Positions 21,669 through 32,847 of a stretch of DNA of 64,000 nt are shown one piece after another. Position numbers and translations under genes: made by a program. The stretch is taken from NCBI GenBank assembly GCA_014218235.1, contig CM024756.1, forward strand, positions 68,950,015-69,014,014, read 5' to 3'. The stretch's first letter is position 1. Every line of letters starts with the position of its first letter. The stretch is from Colocasia esculenta. Taxonomy: Eukaryota; Streptophyta; Magnoliopsida; Alismatales; Araceae. The notes below the pieces were generated by a model. The model was not told where the DNA came from. It worked only from the letters and a program-made list of their open reading frames with translations, and searched no databases.

Positions 21669-24021
21669 TGTAACGACCCGAGAACCCGACCCTCGGCCCA
21701 CGCCGAGGACCCAATTTTCGCGGTCGCCGCCCACGGACTAGAGGGACCCGGAAGGGCTATAACACGCGTCTGACAGGATATGTAACGGAAGTAAACGTCA
21801 ACTGCTAAGCTAGAAGCGTACAAGCAGAAACAGGGAAGTAAAGCGAGACCCGCTGCGTACCGCTCTAAGTACAGTCCCAACGCACGCACACTAGTACAAG
21901 TAAGGAAAGGGGAGAGACAAGTCCCTTAGGGGCATACCCCGAGGGTGACGTACACTGAGAGGGGGAACCACTGCTAGCTACGGGGACCAAGACTACCGCC
22001 CTGTCTCCTCCGCCCGATGCGCACCCTGCCACTGCTGGGAAGACTCACCTGGAAAACAGAGGGATGAGCTTCACAACAGAAGCTCAGTAGGGACTACCAA
22101 TCTCCTATTGGCTCTAAACAGGCAGAGGAACATATACAACTATTAATAATGGAAAGACGACAGTTTATATCCTTCTACCTACAAAAGGAGTGCGGAAGTG
22201 AAGCTAAAGCTAACACGGTATGGAAAGTACTCTCGGTCGGAAACTCCGTACGACTGTTCGTCGTGACCACCACACGGCTAGCAAAACACAGACAGAGGGA
22301 ACTCCGCCTAGACAAGGAACACTAGCTACGGGAACAACACCACTAGTCAGACGGTCAGGTGCATCCACAGACGTCTTATCCTCGACCTAGGTCCTGGCCC
22401 TCGCGTCTCGTCAGAGCGAGGTAGGACACAAGCACAACAACAGTAACCGCCGCAGTCTGGCCGGACTACGGTCCCACGCCGGACCTCTCCAAACGGTTCC
22501 AGGGCCGTAAGGAGCGAGGCAGTGAGAAGAAGGACTGGCTGGCCTGCGCCGGGTAGAACTCCAAACTGTCCTCGGCGTCCCAGACCAACCACGAGAGCTC
22601 TGCAAGCGACTCACACGCCACTGTCCTAACCACCATTTTCCCCTCAGCTCCAGAGTCCGCCTACACGGCTGCCAACTCGAGCACACTCGTAGCCCGGAGT
22701 ACTCCCTCAACAGGCTCCCGAGGACGGGGTCCCAGGTAACGGTAACAACCTCTCGCACGGGACAAGCCCTCAAGTGTCGTGCACCGAGCGAACGACTAGT
22801 GTGAGACCGTACTAGGGAACTAGCACAGGTGCCACGGGTACAGTAAAGCGAAAAACAGAAGCAGCGGAAGCACAACCTGCCTCTGGACAGAGAAGGCGAC
22901 ATAGGCCATGTCGCCTTCAAGAAGGTGGCATAGGCGCTGTCGCCTTCAAGAAGGCGACATAGGCCCTATCGCCTTCATGAAGACGACATAGGGGGTGTCA
23001 CCTTACCAGTCAGATGGCGACACAGGGTACGTCGCCTTCAGGCCAGTCGGGGGTTCCGAAGACTCTTCTTCCGGGAACCTCCCCGAAACGGGAGAAACAC
23101 TACACACGAGGGAGGGGAGCATGCTTACCATGCTAGAAAACCATTAAACATCCAAACCACCCTTGAACTCCCAAGAACATGGATTCTACGCTCGGAGGAA
23201 AACCTCACTCACACGAGCATGGAGTTCTCACACTCCCCAAACCCCAATCACACGAGAACCACGGTCTAGACGGGGAGGGGATCATGCTTAGGGCGAAGGA
23301 GTCGGATGTCCCCACCTCCACGCGAAGAACGCACCCGTTGGGGCCTTCTCGTAGGTTTGGTCGTCTCCTCCTCGCACTGCACGACACAAACACGACCCCT
23401 GCACGAACGGAGCGTCACCCTCCACAGCACGGCCGCCTCAACACGGGGGAGGCACCCCAAAACCGCCGGAAGCTCCGAGAGGGCGAGAGAAAGAAAGGGG
23501 AAAGGGGAGGCGCGAGAGAGGGGGAAGGGCTCGGGCGCCCGGGCTTTAAGCCCACGGTCCTGAGAAGGTGACATACCTTGTGTCGCCTTGGGAACTAGAA
23601 GGCGACAGTGGGTGTGTCGCCTTCAAGAAGGCGACATACCCCCTGTCGCAATTCCGCTGACAACGGTCAAATGTCGGAATTCGAAAAAGTGAAGGCAACA
23701 ACCATCTTGTCGCGTTCACCCGACACCGCCAGAGCCGTACTGACACAAAGGACGCCTGTCACGTCTGTCAGACTGCGTCTGCGGCGACGCGATGGGAAGG
23801 TGACATAGGCCATGTCGCCTTCAAGAAGGTGACATACCCCATGTCTCCATCCATCAAACCAGAAGGCGACAGTGGGTATGTCATCTTCAAGAAGGCGACA
23901 TACCTCCTGTCGCAATCCCAAACAGAACCAGAACTTGATGTGATCGGAACCACGTCGCGACAGTCGCCCTGCCGCGACCCAGAGGACGCGGCCAAGGGCC
24001 CAAGGGGGCCGGGGTGTTACA
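21669..24021 (-). repeat. 5' LTR of the Ty3 element (full form, 2353 bp)
   Basis: It starts TGTAACACCCCGGCC (minus) at 24021 and ends GGGTCGTTACA at 21669. There are three tracts of GGCGACAT repeats (23795-23910, 23563-23650, 22893-23040); the first two lie upstream of a TATA-like TTAAAG near 23545. The third is missing from the 3' LTR. CCAGGTGAGTC is at 22042-22056 (reverse), about 380 bp before the 3' end. Confidence 0.92.
22893..23040. repeat. GGCGACAT hairpin repeat array
   Basis: Units of about 30 bp read AAGGCGACAT-AGGCC-ATGTCGCCTT-CAAG. The arms are a 10-bp inverted repeat around a 5-bp loop, so each unit can fold alone. Four or five units occur here, and similar shorter tracts are at 16085, 16320, 23563 and 23795. 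Confidence 0.85.
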
Positions 24022-24026
24022 CTAGA
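24022..24026. other. target-site duplication, right copy (CTAGA)
   Basis: It matches 14818-14822 exactly. Confidence 0.9.
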
Positions 24027-24240
24027 GGAGCTATGTCGACACCACTGACTATTCTTCACGAATTGCTTCACAAGAAGTGCATGTTGTGTCCACACCCTAA
24101 CAGGCCTGTGTCGACACCACTGACTTCATATCACTTTTTCTCTGAATTAAACATAAGATATAATTTTAGACATTACTTAAGAAATGTATTTAGAATTCTA
24201 TGCATCATAGTTAAACATCATCAAAAGAAGAGATCCAACA
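24027..24240 (-). repeat. copia element 1, 3' LTR, U3-side part
   Basis: On the minus strand the LTR starts TGTTGGATCTCTTC at 24240, directly after the polypurine tract, and has TGTCGACACC motifs at about 24035 and 24110. It continues at 14817 beyond the Ty3 insertion. Confidence 0.85.
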
Positions 24241-24262
24241 ATCTCCACCTTTTTATGATGAC
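24241..24262 (-). other. copia polypurine tract
   Basis: On the minus strand GTCATCATAAAAAGGTGGAG precedes the LTR, a form typical of SIRE elements. A further AAAGGGGGAG run lies at about 24490-24500. Confidence 0.8.
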
Positions 24263-24517
24263 AACTATGATTCATTAAGCATTTCAACATAAACGGAGAA
24301 ACAATGCCAATCACTCATTCATTTCATTTTGCAAATAAGGAGTAAGCACAAAGCAATCAGTGAACATTTCATTCATTAAAAAGTTTAGTACAAGAGTACA
24401 AAATGCATATGAAGTGCATGAATTGCATTAATGACTCTCATGCTCTCTCTCCCGTAACATAAGACTTTCCAAAAAAAATTTACAATAACTTTCTCCCCCT
24501 TTGACATCATTAAAAGA

Positions 24518-26505
24518 TCACTGAGGTGGAGGTGGGGGTGGGAGTTTTCTTTCAATTCTGGTCACTTGCTCTACCAAATCTTCTAAATTCTCTCTCATAA
24601 AAATGTGAACAACTGTCAGTAAGGTATTCAATGTAGCCTCCATTTTCTTAAGGTTTTCTAAAATATGAACCGTCATCTGATCAACTCCGTGTGGAATGGG
24701 AGGGACAGTAGTAGAGGAGGTAGCATATCTACTCTCTCCTATGTTGGCTTCATCATCGAGCTTCCAGACACTGTTGAAATCTTCTTTGAGTAGTTCAATT
24801 TTCTGAGCAATTTGTCCATGGTAATCCTTCATCTATTCCATATCATTGACAAGATGAGCAAACAATAATCAACATTTTGAGAATTTAGTTACTGCTTCTT
24901 GTTCATTGAGGTTTGCTTGCTGTGTGTCATTTAGAATTCTAGTGAGCAAATCATTAAGTCTTGATTGACGGAAAGACATCTAAGTTGAGGCATCACCATG
25001 TGTTCCAACCAATCGATTAAATTTCCTTCTGGCATATTCTACAAGTTCTTGCTGCTTCAGGAATTGATTGGTGGCAGTGCTTTCCAATCTCTATATTCGG
25101 AATTGAAGGTTGTTTGACATTTTTCTCATAGAAGAATTCAAGTTGTCAAACCAAACTTGAAGAAAAGTATACAGTTCAAGTGGTACAACAGGTCCACCTG
25201 TGGAAGTTGAAGTTGTTCCTTGATGTGGAAAGATAGATGCATGTAGAACTAAATCTTGATTTAGCACGCTGAGAGCTGGAGAGAAGGATTGTGGAGTTTC
25301 TTGAAGGATGGGTTGTTCAGGCAATTCTGAAGGTAAGTCCTACTCCAATGGTGGCTGGTCCACCTGTGGTTCCTCATTAGGAAGTGGATGATCCACATGT
25401 GGTTCTGGCTCTTGTTCCAATATTGGACCCTAGTAAGTTGAGCTCCTTGAATCTTGAACTTCATGTATCTCACAACATTGTTAAGACAGTATATATTATA
25501 TTGAGGTGTTCTTTGAACTTTCTCTTGAAAATGAGACATTTATCGTCACAAAAATAGCAGTTAAGTGTGTAGCATATGGAAGTGACCTCTTGAGTTCTTT
25601 CCTTGTTATTTCAGACATAATCTGAAACATGATCTCTGTAAGATCAACATTGATCTTCCTCAGTATGCAAAATAGCAAAAATCTTTGAATGTCTGTTAGT
25701 CTATTCCTACCTCCAACCTAAGGTGTGAGAATGGTAGTGAGCATGTGATGCATTAACCTATGTAATGGTGGAAATGTATTTGCATTAAGACTGGTGACAT
25801 GAGTTTGCTTTGAATTCTACTTGTCATGAGGTAATCTAGTAAGTAAAGAATAGGCATCATGTAGATCAATTTCAAATGTGTAGAAGTCTTCACCAGAGTT
25901 AGGAATGTCAATGATATGATGTGCTGATTCATGGGTGAGAAGAATTTTTACACTAAATCCCTCTATTGTATTAACAAGATTCTTAAAAAAACTCTTGGAT
26001 AAAGATATCGGTGTTCACTGATAAACTTGAGCCATCCTTGAAATTCAAATAGAGGAAGAAGTTCTGGTAAAGCATTTTTTAAATCTTCATCATGGATGTT
26101 AATTGACCTTGGCTTCAAAATCTGACGCATTTCAGTCACTGTAGATCTTTGGATGTTTTCTGATTGAGACTCAGATTAATCAGATGAATAAGATGCTTAC
26201 TATTCTGTGTTAGGGTTTGGACTATTGGTGATTTCTTTTGTAGAGGAATTGGTTTCATCTGAAGAACTGGATTCTCTCCACACACTGTGTCGTGGACACT
26301 TGGGTTGCACAATAGACTTTCCTTTGCTCTGTGTAGAAGCTTTAGCATGCTTGGGGGATGCAGCAGAAGAAATGGTAGCACCCTTCCTCTTGGTACGATC
26401 ATGCTTGAATTTGGACCGGCTCTCCACTGGTTCATCTTAGATGACCACTCCTTTTGGTGTCGTTGGTGCATTTCCTCCACACCTAGGGGTTTTCTTGGGA
26501 GCCAT
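24518..26505 (-). pseudogene. SIRE env-like / plant transposon protein ORF after pol
   Basis: A decayed gene lies between RNase H and the 3' LTR. It starts MAPKKTPRCGG at 26505, then a basic Lys/Ser-rich region (KFKHDRTKRKGATISS, SPKHAKASTQSKGKS). Farther on are FQGWLKFISEHRYLYPRVF and, in another frame, MLFCILRKINVDLTEIMFQIM and ELKRSLPYATHLTAIF. These last segments match the putative plant transposon domain found in the extra ORF of Maximus/SIRE copia elements. Many stops and frame changes show long inactivity. The role of this protein is unsettled; it was called env-like because of its position. Confidence 0.65.
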
Positions 26506-28540
26506 GGAGATTGGAGAAGGATTAGAAGAATCTGGATGAAGATCTAGGAGCTGTACGGTTACTTTCCTCTAGAAACGAGAAGGAATACGGAAGTTCAAAT
26601 GAAGGAAGTTTGAAGGTGTAGCATCAACCTAGGGTTGGGGTATTCGAAAAAGGAATCAACCTTCATGTAATGATGGTAAGATGAACGGGCGGTTCATCCG
26701 ACCTAAACCTGAAACAAGTTGTAGATGAAGGTGTGTAGATGCATGATGAATGTGTCGACCTGAGATTCAGAGTGTGTCGACACATGATGAGAGTGTGTCA
26801 ACCTGTTGAAACAAAAAAATCAGTGTTTTACTGAAATAGAAGAGAGAAAAACTTTAATATGATAGAAATGACTTTTGTAAAGGTTTCAGGAATGTGTAAA
26901 GAGATCACTTTCAATTTCTTATCATCCTTCCCTTTCTTCTATTTAATTGTTTGAAAATTTGCAAGATAATGTTTAACCATTAAGAGATCTAAATATCTTA
27001 GGAAAGTTTAATAGAATTAAAATACATCTTTTAAGTAGCAAACTATTCTCTTAATTCTTACTCAGCAATTTCATAATAATTCCTCCAGGATAATTTTGAC
27101 CAATATTGAAATTAAACATTTTAGATGATCTGAGTTAAGCAAGGTGTTAACCATTTGGAAGGAATTTACTTGAATTTATCTTGTAGCATTTTTACTAAGC
27201 AGTCAGATATACCACTCCCTTTTTCACACAAGGATACATGATTTTTAGGCACTAGAGTCCCTGGTTACTTGGGAGCACTAATCATTTTGCCTCAAAGGGT
27301 TGATGTAAACTTTTTGACATGAGAATATACGTTTATCAGACACCAATATTCTTAGTTAATCAGTTAACATATAATTGCACAAATTTTAATTTCACCCCTT
27401 AGAGCAGAGATAGCAAGGCACTTCATGACATACATGGCTCATCACTTTTTGTGAAGATTCATAGTTTCTCAATATTCAAGCCATTGCTCTGCCAAGAGAG
27501 AATTAAAATTTACTGGATACACTCTTAACCTTTCTCAAAACATAAAAAATATGTTTAAAGACAATACTGAGTCAATGATTTTGCAACCAAAGAAATTATA
27601 TTACTCTTGACTTTCAGGGAATAAGGGAATGTGAACTTGAAGAGTTTTTTAAGGCTATTAAACATTCACTCTGTGAGTGTTCTCAGAAGATTTAATGATT
27701 AAGTTTTGATCCTTACAAGTTCCAACCCACTAAACTATTTTGTGGTTGATAAAAGAAAAATCAGTAAATTCTTTAACTCCCCCTGAATTATTGACGCGGT
27801 CAAAATTTATCATGTTAAAGATATATTTCTCTTGACATGAAAGGTGATCAAAGGAGTGTATCTACTGAGAGTATGGAAGATAAGAGAGCAATCTAAGGAA
27901 GGGTGTGTCGACACAAGAGGTTCTGTGTGTCGAAACAGGAAGTTGATAATCCAATCTCAGTCACAAAACAAGGCACTAGTGTCGACACAAGATCAAATAT
28001 GTGTCGACCTGACTCTGAGCATATACAACATTCCAAACTTCTTTCACAGTTCTGATTAAATCTGACCAAGTAACACTGTTCCAACAAGGCATTCTGCACT
28101 GACTCTGTTGCCACTTGTCCAAAAATTATTACTCCCCCTTAATGTGTGCATGAATGACATGTATGATGTGCAGATGATACAAACATGCTTATGATGCTTA
28201 TACACACATTTGAAATATGAAATTCACAAAAAGTCATGGACATGACTAAACAATCATGGTTCAGCAGTTTATTCAAAATAAAAGATCAAATTTGTTTATT
28301 GTGATTTACAAATACCAATTTCTCTTAATAGTGTAGTGAATCTGTCTTCAGCTAATGGTTTTGTGAATGTCAGCCAATTGTTTATTTGATTCAATGAATT
28401 AAAGTTCAATGTTTTGTTTGGCTACATCATCTCTAAGAAAATGATGCCTAATTTCATGTGTTTAGTTCTAGAGTGTTTAATTGGGTTTTTAGACAAATTA
28501 ATAGCACTGGTGTTGACACATAAGATGGGTGTGCATCCAA
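26506..28540 (-). other. non-coding spacer between copia 1 pol and env-like ORF
   Basis: AT-rich, with no supported gene. It holds scattered TGTCGACA motifs (26745-26800 and 27905-28010) like those in the element's LTR, and polypurine-like runs at about 27778 and 28130 (reverse). Some of it may be an older LTR remnant. Confidence 0.5.
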
Positions 28541-29830
28541 GATTGATGTGATAGTCAAGTAATTGACTCTTTATCCACAACACTTGGCTGCACCACTCCC
28601 TGCAGCAACATATTCAGCTTCTACAATGGAGAGAGCAGCTGAGTGTTGCTTCTTGGATGTTCATGAAACCATTCACCCACCTATGAATTGATAATACCCA
28701 CTAGTGCTCTTTCTATCAATTTTATAGGCTGCGTAATCAGCATCACTATAAGAAAACAAATCAGTTTCACATCCAACAAGGTACCACGAACCCAAATCAA
28801 TAGTTCCTTTCAGAAATCTAAAAATTCTTTTCACTACAAACAAATGTGATTCTTTAGGACATGATTGAAATCTAGCACATAAGCCGACAGAAAATTGAAT
28901 ATCATGTCTTCTTGCAGTGACATATAGAAGTGAGTCAATCATACTTCTGAATTGCTGAGCATCTACCATTTTACCTTTTTCATCAACATCAATTTTGATG
29001 CTTGTACTCATTGGTGTGGATGCTGGCTTTGCCCCTTCAAAAATGAATCTTTTCAGTAGCTCCTTAGTGTAATTTTCTTAGTTGATAATGATTCCTTCTT
29101 CAAGTTGTTTGACCTGCAGTCCTAGGAAAAGTTGAAGTTCTCCCATTAAGCTCATTTCAAATTCATTATGCACGAAATTAGAAAACTCCGCACATAAGTC
29201 TGGATTAGTTGATCCGAAAATGATGTCATCAACATACACTTGAACTACAATAATGTGATCATTAACATGGTTTGTAAAGAGGGTTTGATCAACACTACAT
29301 CATGTGTAATTCTTACCAATCAGAAAAGTACTCAACCTATCATACCAAGCTCGCGATGCCTGTTTCAAGCCATGAAGAGCTTTGTGCAACTTTTACACAT
29401 CGTTAGGCTTGTCAGCAATTTCAAAACTAGGTGGTTGAGACACATACATTTCTTCTTTTATTATCACATTCAAAAAAGTAATTTTCACATTCATTTGAAA
29501 CAATTTGAACATACAAAAGCTAGAAGTATTCTAACTACTTCTAACCTGGCTACTGGTGCATAAGACTCTTCAAAGTCTACACCAAACTCCTGGTTGTAAC
29601 CCTTCGCTACCAAGAGAGCCTTATTTTTGACCACTTTTCCTTTTTCATTTACTTTATTTTTAAAAACCCATCTAGTTCCAATTATGGTGTTATCAGTGGC
29701 CTTGGGAACCAAGCTCCAAACATTGTTTCTTTCAAATTGATGTAATTCATCATGCATTGCCTCTATCCAAGATTCATCAGTTAAAGCTTCATCTATGTTC
29801 TTGGGTTCCACTTGAGATATAAAAGCCATG
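28541..29830 (-). pseudogene. copia 1 reverse transcriptase and RNase H
   Basis: RT begins near IDEALTDESWIEAMHDEL and RWVFKNKVNEKGKVVKNKALLVAKG. The catalytic YVDD lies at 29225-29236. The C-terminal half has YTKELLKRF and ASTPMSTSIK, the RNase H core SDADYAAYKIDRKSTSGYYQF, and the EAEYVAAGSGAAKC region near 28600. Stops occur, including W-to-stop changes around 28670. Lineage markers fit Maximus/SIRE. Confidence 0.92.
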
Positions 29831-29999
29831 TGATCTTATTCAATTCTGTCCTTAAAATGAGACCTAGTGTGAACCCTATCATGAACATTACCTAGAACAT
29901 TTTCATGTGGATGATCTTTGGATAACTTGAGATTGATCCCAGTTGATGTGCCAACTCTATCTGTCCACATAGTCTGGACTGGTATCGGCCTGCCTGTGT

Positions 30000-31390
30000 T
30001 GTGTGTCGACACATCTTCATTTTCAGATGATTCTTTTGTTTCCAGTGGCTTATCTGATTCCTTCATAAGGATGTCTACATCATCTTCTTGGTTTCTACAA
30101 GAATTAGAGTCATCAATATTCTCATGACATTCATCAAATATAACATGTGGAGTTTCTTCCAAAATTGTTAATTCATTATTGAAGACTCTATATGACCTTG
30201 AATGTTCAAAATAGCCTAGAAATATACCTACATCACTTTTCTTTCAAAATTTATCCAAATCTTGTTTATCATTGTTGTGAATAAAGACTTGGCATCTAAA
30301 AACTCTAAAGTAAGCAATGCGAGTTTTCTTACCTTTGAGAAGCTCATAAGAAGTTTTCTTTAGAACAAGACTTACCATAACTCTGTTGAGGATGTAACAT
30401 AAAATGTTTATTGTTTCTGCCAAAAAACTTCTTGAAAGTTGACTTTCAACTAGCAATGTGCAGCCCATTTCAACCAGTGTCATATTCTTCCTTTCAACTA
30501 CTCCATTCTGTTCAATAGTTCTTGGTGAGATAAATTTATGTTCAATTCCTTTGCTCCTATAGAAATAAAAAAACAAGTTGTTGTCAAATTCTCCTCCATG
30601 GTCAGTGAGTATGGAACAAATTTTATTTGTGTTTCCCTGCTCAATCTTGTTGAAGAAGTTGTGAAAGTTCTTGAAAGTGTCACTTTGGTGAGACTAGAAG
30701 AACACCTAGGAAAATCTAGAAAAGTCATCAATAATAACAAACCCAAAACGATGGCCACTAAGACTGAATGTCCTAGTAGGACCAAAAAGATCCATATGCA
30801 ACAATTCAAAAGGCTTTGAGGTTATTAAAGGTGCAAGAGATTTGGAAGACTTTCTAGTTTGTTTCCCTTGAGAACATGGAGAACAAATACTAGCTTTTTT
30901 CTTTTTCTTTGTTTTTGGAAGACCATTTACAAGATTAAGTCTAATCAAAATTTTCAAAACATTTTCACTTGCATGACATAGCCTACGATGCCACATTTGA
31001 TAGAGATCATGTTGAATTGCAACCAAACATAAATTTTCACTTCTCTGTCCATTTAAGTAAACTAGATAGACATTGTTTATTCTCAAACAAACAAATTTGA
31101 TTTTTCTAGATTCTTTTTCAATGATTTCACATGCATCAGAATCAAATATTACTTTAAGACCCTTGTCACACAATTGATTCATGCTAAGCAGATTATGATC
31201 AAGCCCTTTGATAAGTAACACATTTTCAATGGAGTTTGGGAGATTCTTACCAACATTTCCTGTGCCAATGATTTGGCCTTTATTTTTACCTCTAAAAGTT
31301 ACTTGACCTCCATCTTTTTCAACTAAAGAATAGAATTTTCCTTTGCTGCCTATCATATGCCTTGAACAGCCACTGTCAAGATATCATTTA
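30000..31390 (-). pseudogene. copia 1 protease end and integrase
   Basis: The protease active site YLDSGCSRHMIG is at about 31354-31384 (DSG at 31369-31377). The codon before it is TGA (31384-31386) where this family has Trp. Then come the pre-integrase domain (MWHRRLCHASENVL, ICSPCSQGKQTRKS, supplying the HHCC zinc site) and the core: DLFGPTR, DHGGEFDN and EQNGVVERKN provide the D, D and E. Frame changes occur near 30700-30800 and 30500-30600. In copia elements integrase precedes RT, as here. Confidence 0.9.
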
Positions 31391-31545
31391 TCCTTCTTGT
31401 GGGCTGTAAGGCATTCCTACAATGGAATTTAGAAAGAAGATTTTGGTACGCAAATTACATTGGGTCCCACCAAAATTTTCAATTCACAAATAATGTGCTT
31501 AGGAATCCAAACCTGTTTGATTTTACAAATATTCATGTTGTTTCT

Positions 31546-32847
31546 TCAACTTAAATAAAAATGTCCAAATTTTCCACAAGTTTTACATGACTTGTATTTG
31601 TGAGACATGACTTTTTTGTCAGTCTTCTGATGATCAGTTGATCTGACAATATGTTTCAGATTTTGTTGATCATTGTAATGAATTATTTCTTGCTGACCTT
31701 TTCTTTTGAAGTTGTTAATTTGATTTTGGTTTTGATGCTTGGAGTTTATGGGTTGTTTCACTTGATCTTTTAATCTTGATTCATGATGAGAAGTTGTTCC
31801 TTTAACAAAGGATGTTATCAATGTTTGTCCAAAAAATTTTTTGCTTTTAGATTGAAAACTTAATCCATGCTTAGTTGTGTTCATACGAGCCCCTAAGATG
31901 GCATCTAGATTTTATTTTCCTTTGACAAATTTTGACAGAGTATCATTCTTATCATGAAGTTCCTTTTGAGTGTTTTCTAATTTTTCTTGAAGCACTTCTT
32001 TTTCTTTCTTGATCTCTTCAACCATTTCAGTCAGATTCTATTTTTATTTTTCAATATTTTGATACTTCTTAACATCCTCAAGCTATTCATTGAGAATTTC
32101 CTTTTCATTGTTCAAATTAACTACTACATTGTTTAGAAGATTGATTTGTTCATAATTTCAAGAATCAAGCAAGATGTTGTTAACTTTCCTTTTCAGATAT
32201 TTATTTTTAGATTTATATTCACAAACTTTTTCAAATAAAATAGCATAAGCTACTTCCTATTAATCAATTGAAAAGTCTTCAAATGAGGAGCTGACCTCAA
32301 TATTTTCTTCATTCCTTGCCATGAGAGAAGCAACTTCCTCATCATCAGATTCACTCTCTTCTTGCATGTCCTCATCTTCATCACTCCAGGTGGCTAGCAT
32401 AGCTCTAGTCTTCTTGAACATTTTGTTTTTCAATTTTCTTTTCAAGTCTAGGCATTCTCCTCTCATTTGCCCTTGCTTCCTGCATTCATAACAAATGATG
32501 TCAGTCTTCTTATTTAAATAAATTTTCTTATTGAACTCTTGTTTCTTAGAGAAATCTTTCTTAGTGAAAGGTTTGAGTTTACCTTTCCCTCTCTTTCTTA
32601 AAAACTTCTTGAATTGCCTTGTCAGTAAGGCCATTTCACTGTCATTTTCTTCATCACAGGATTGATCACTATCATCATCATTTTCAATGACAATTTTAGA
32701 GCTAGAAGAAGCTTTTAATGCTAATGGTTTCTTTTGGGTCACTTTAGATACATTTCTTTTCAAATTAATTTCATATGTCATCAATGAACCTATTAATTCA
32801 TCCAATTGCATGGTGGATAGATTTTTGGAATCTTCAATGATAGTGAT
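31546..32847 (-). pseudogene. copia 1 Gag, C-terminal half, cut by insertion
   Basis: The frame enters at the insertion point (32847) as IIEDSKNLSTMQLDELIGSL, the start of the SIRE Gag domain's last part. It continues through acidic stretches (DDDSDQSCDEENDSE) to a zinc knuckle, CYECRKQGQMRGEC, in which the usual His is Gln. Toward protease a second knuckle starts CKTCGKFGHF and then stops. The N-terminal part of Gag and the 5' LTR must lie beyond the nested insertions, outside the window. Confidence 0.85.

Larger units (their letters stand above)
14823..24021 (-). mobile_element. Tekay-like Ty3 chromovirus, nearly complete but inactive
   Basis: A 9.2-kb element with both LTRs, primer-binding site, gag, protease, RT, RNase H, integrase, chromodomain and polypurine tract in the order expected on the minus strand. 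It is flanked by CTAGA duplications and inserted in the 3' LTR of copia element 1. Its base composition is clearly GC-richer than the AT-rich LTRs around it. Several TAG stops and frameshifts break the polyprotein. The two LTRs are closely similar apart from a deletion of about 630 bp in the 3' LTR, so the insertion is fairly young relative to its host element. Confidence 0.92.

Noticed and set aside
17455..21773. Plus-strand open frames opposite the Ty3 polyprotein
   Set aside because: They are shadows of the minus-strand gag-pol genes; no independent domain is seen.
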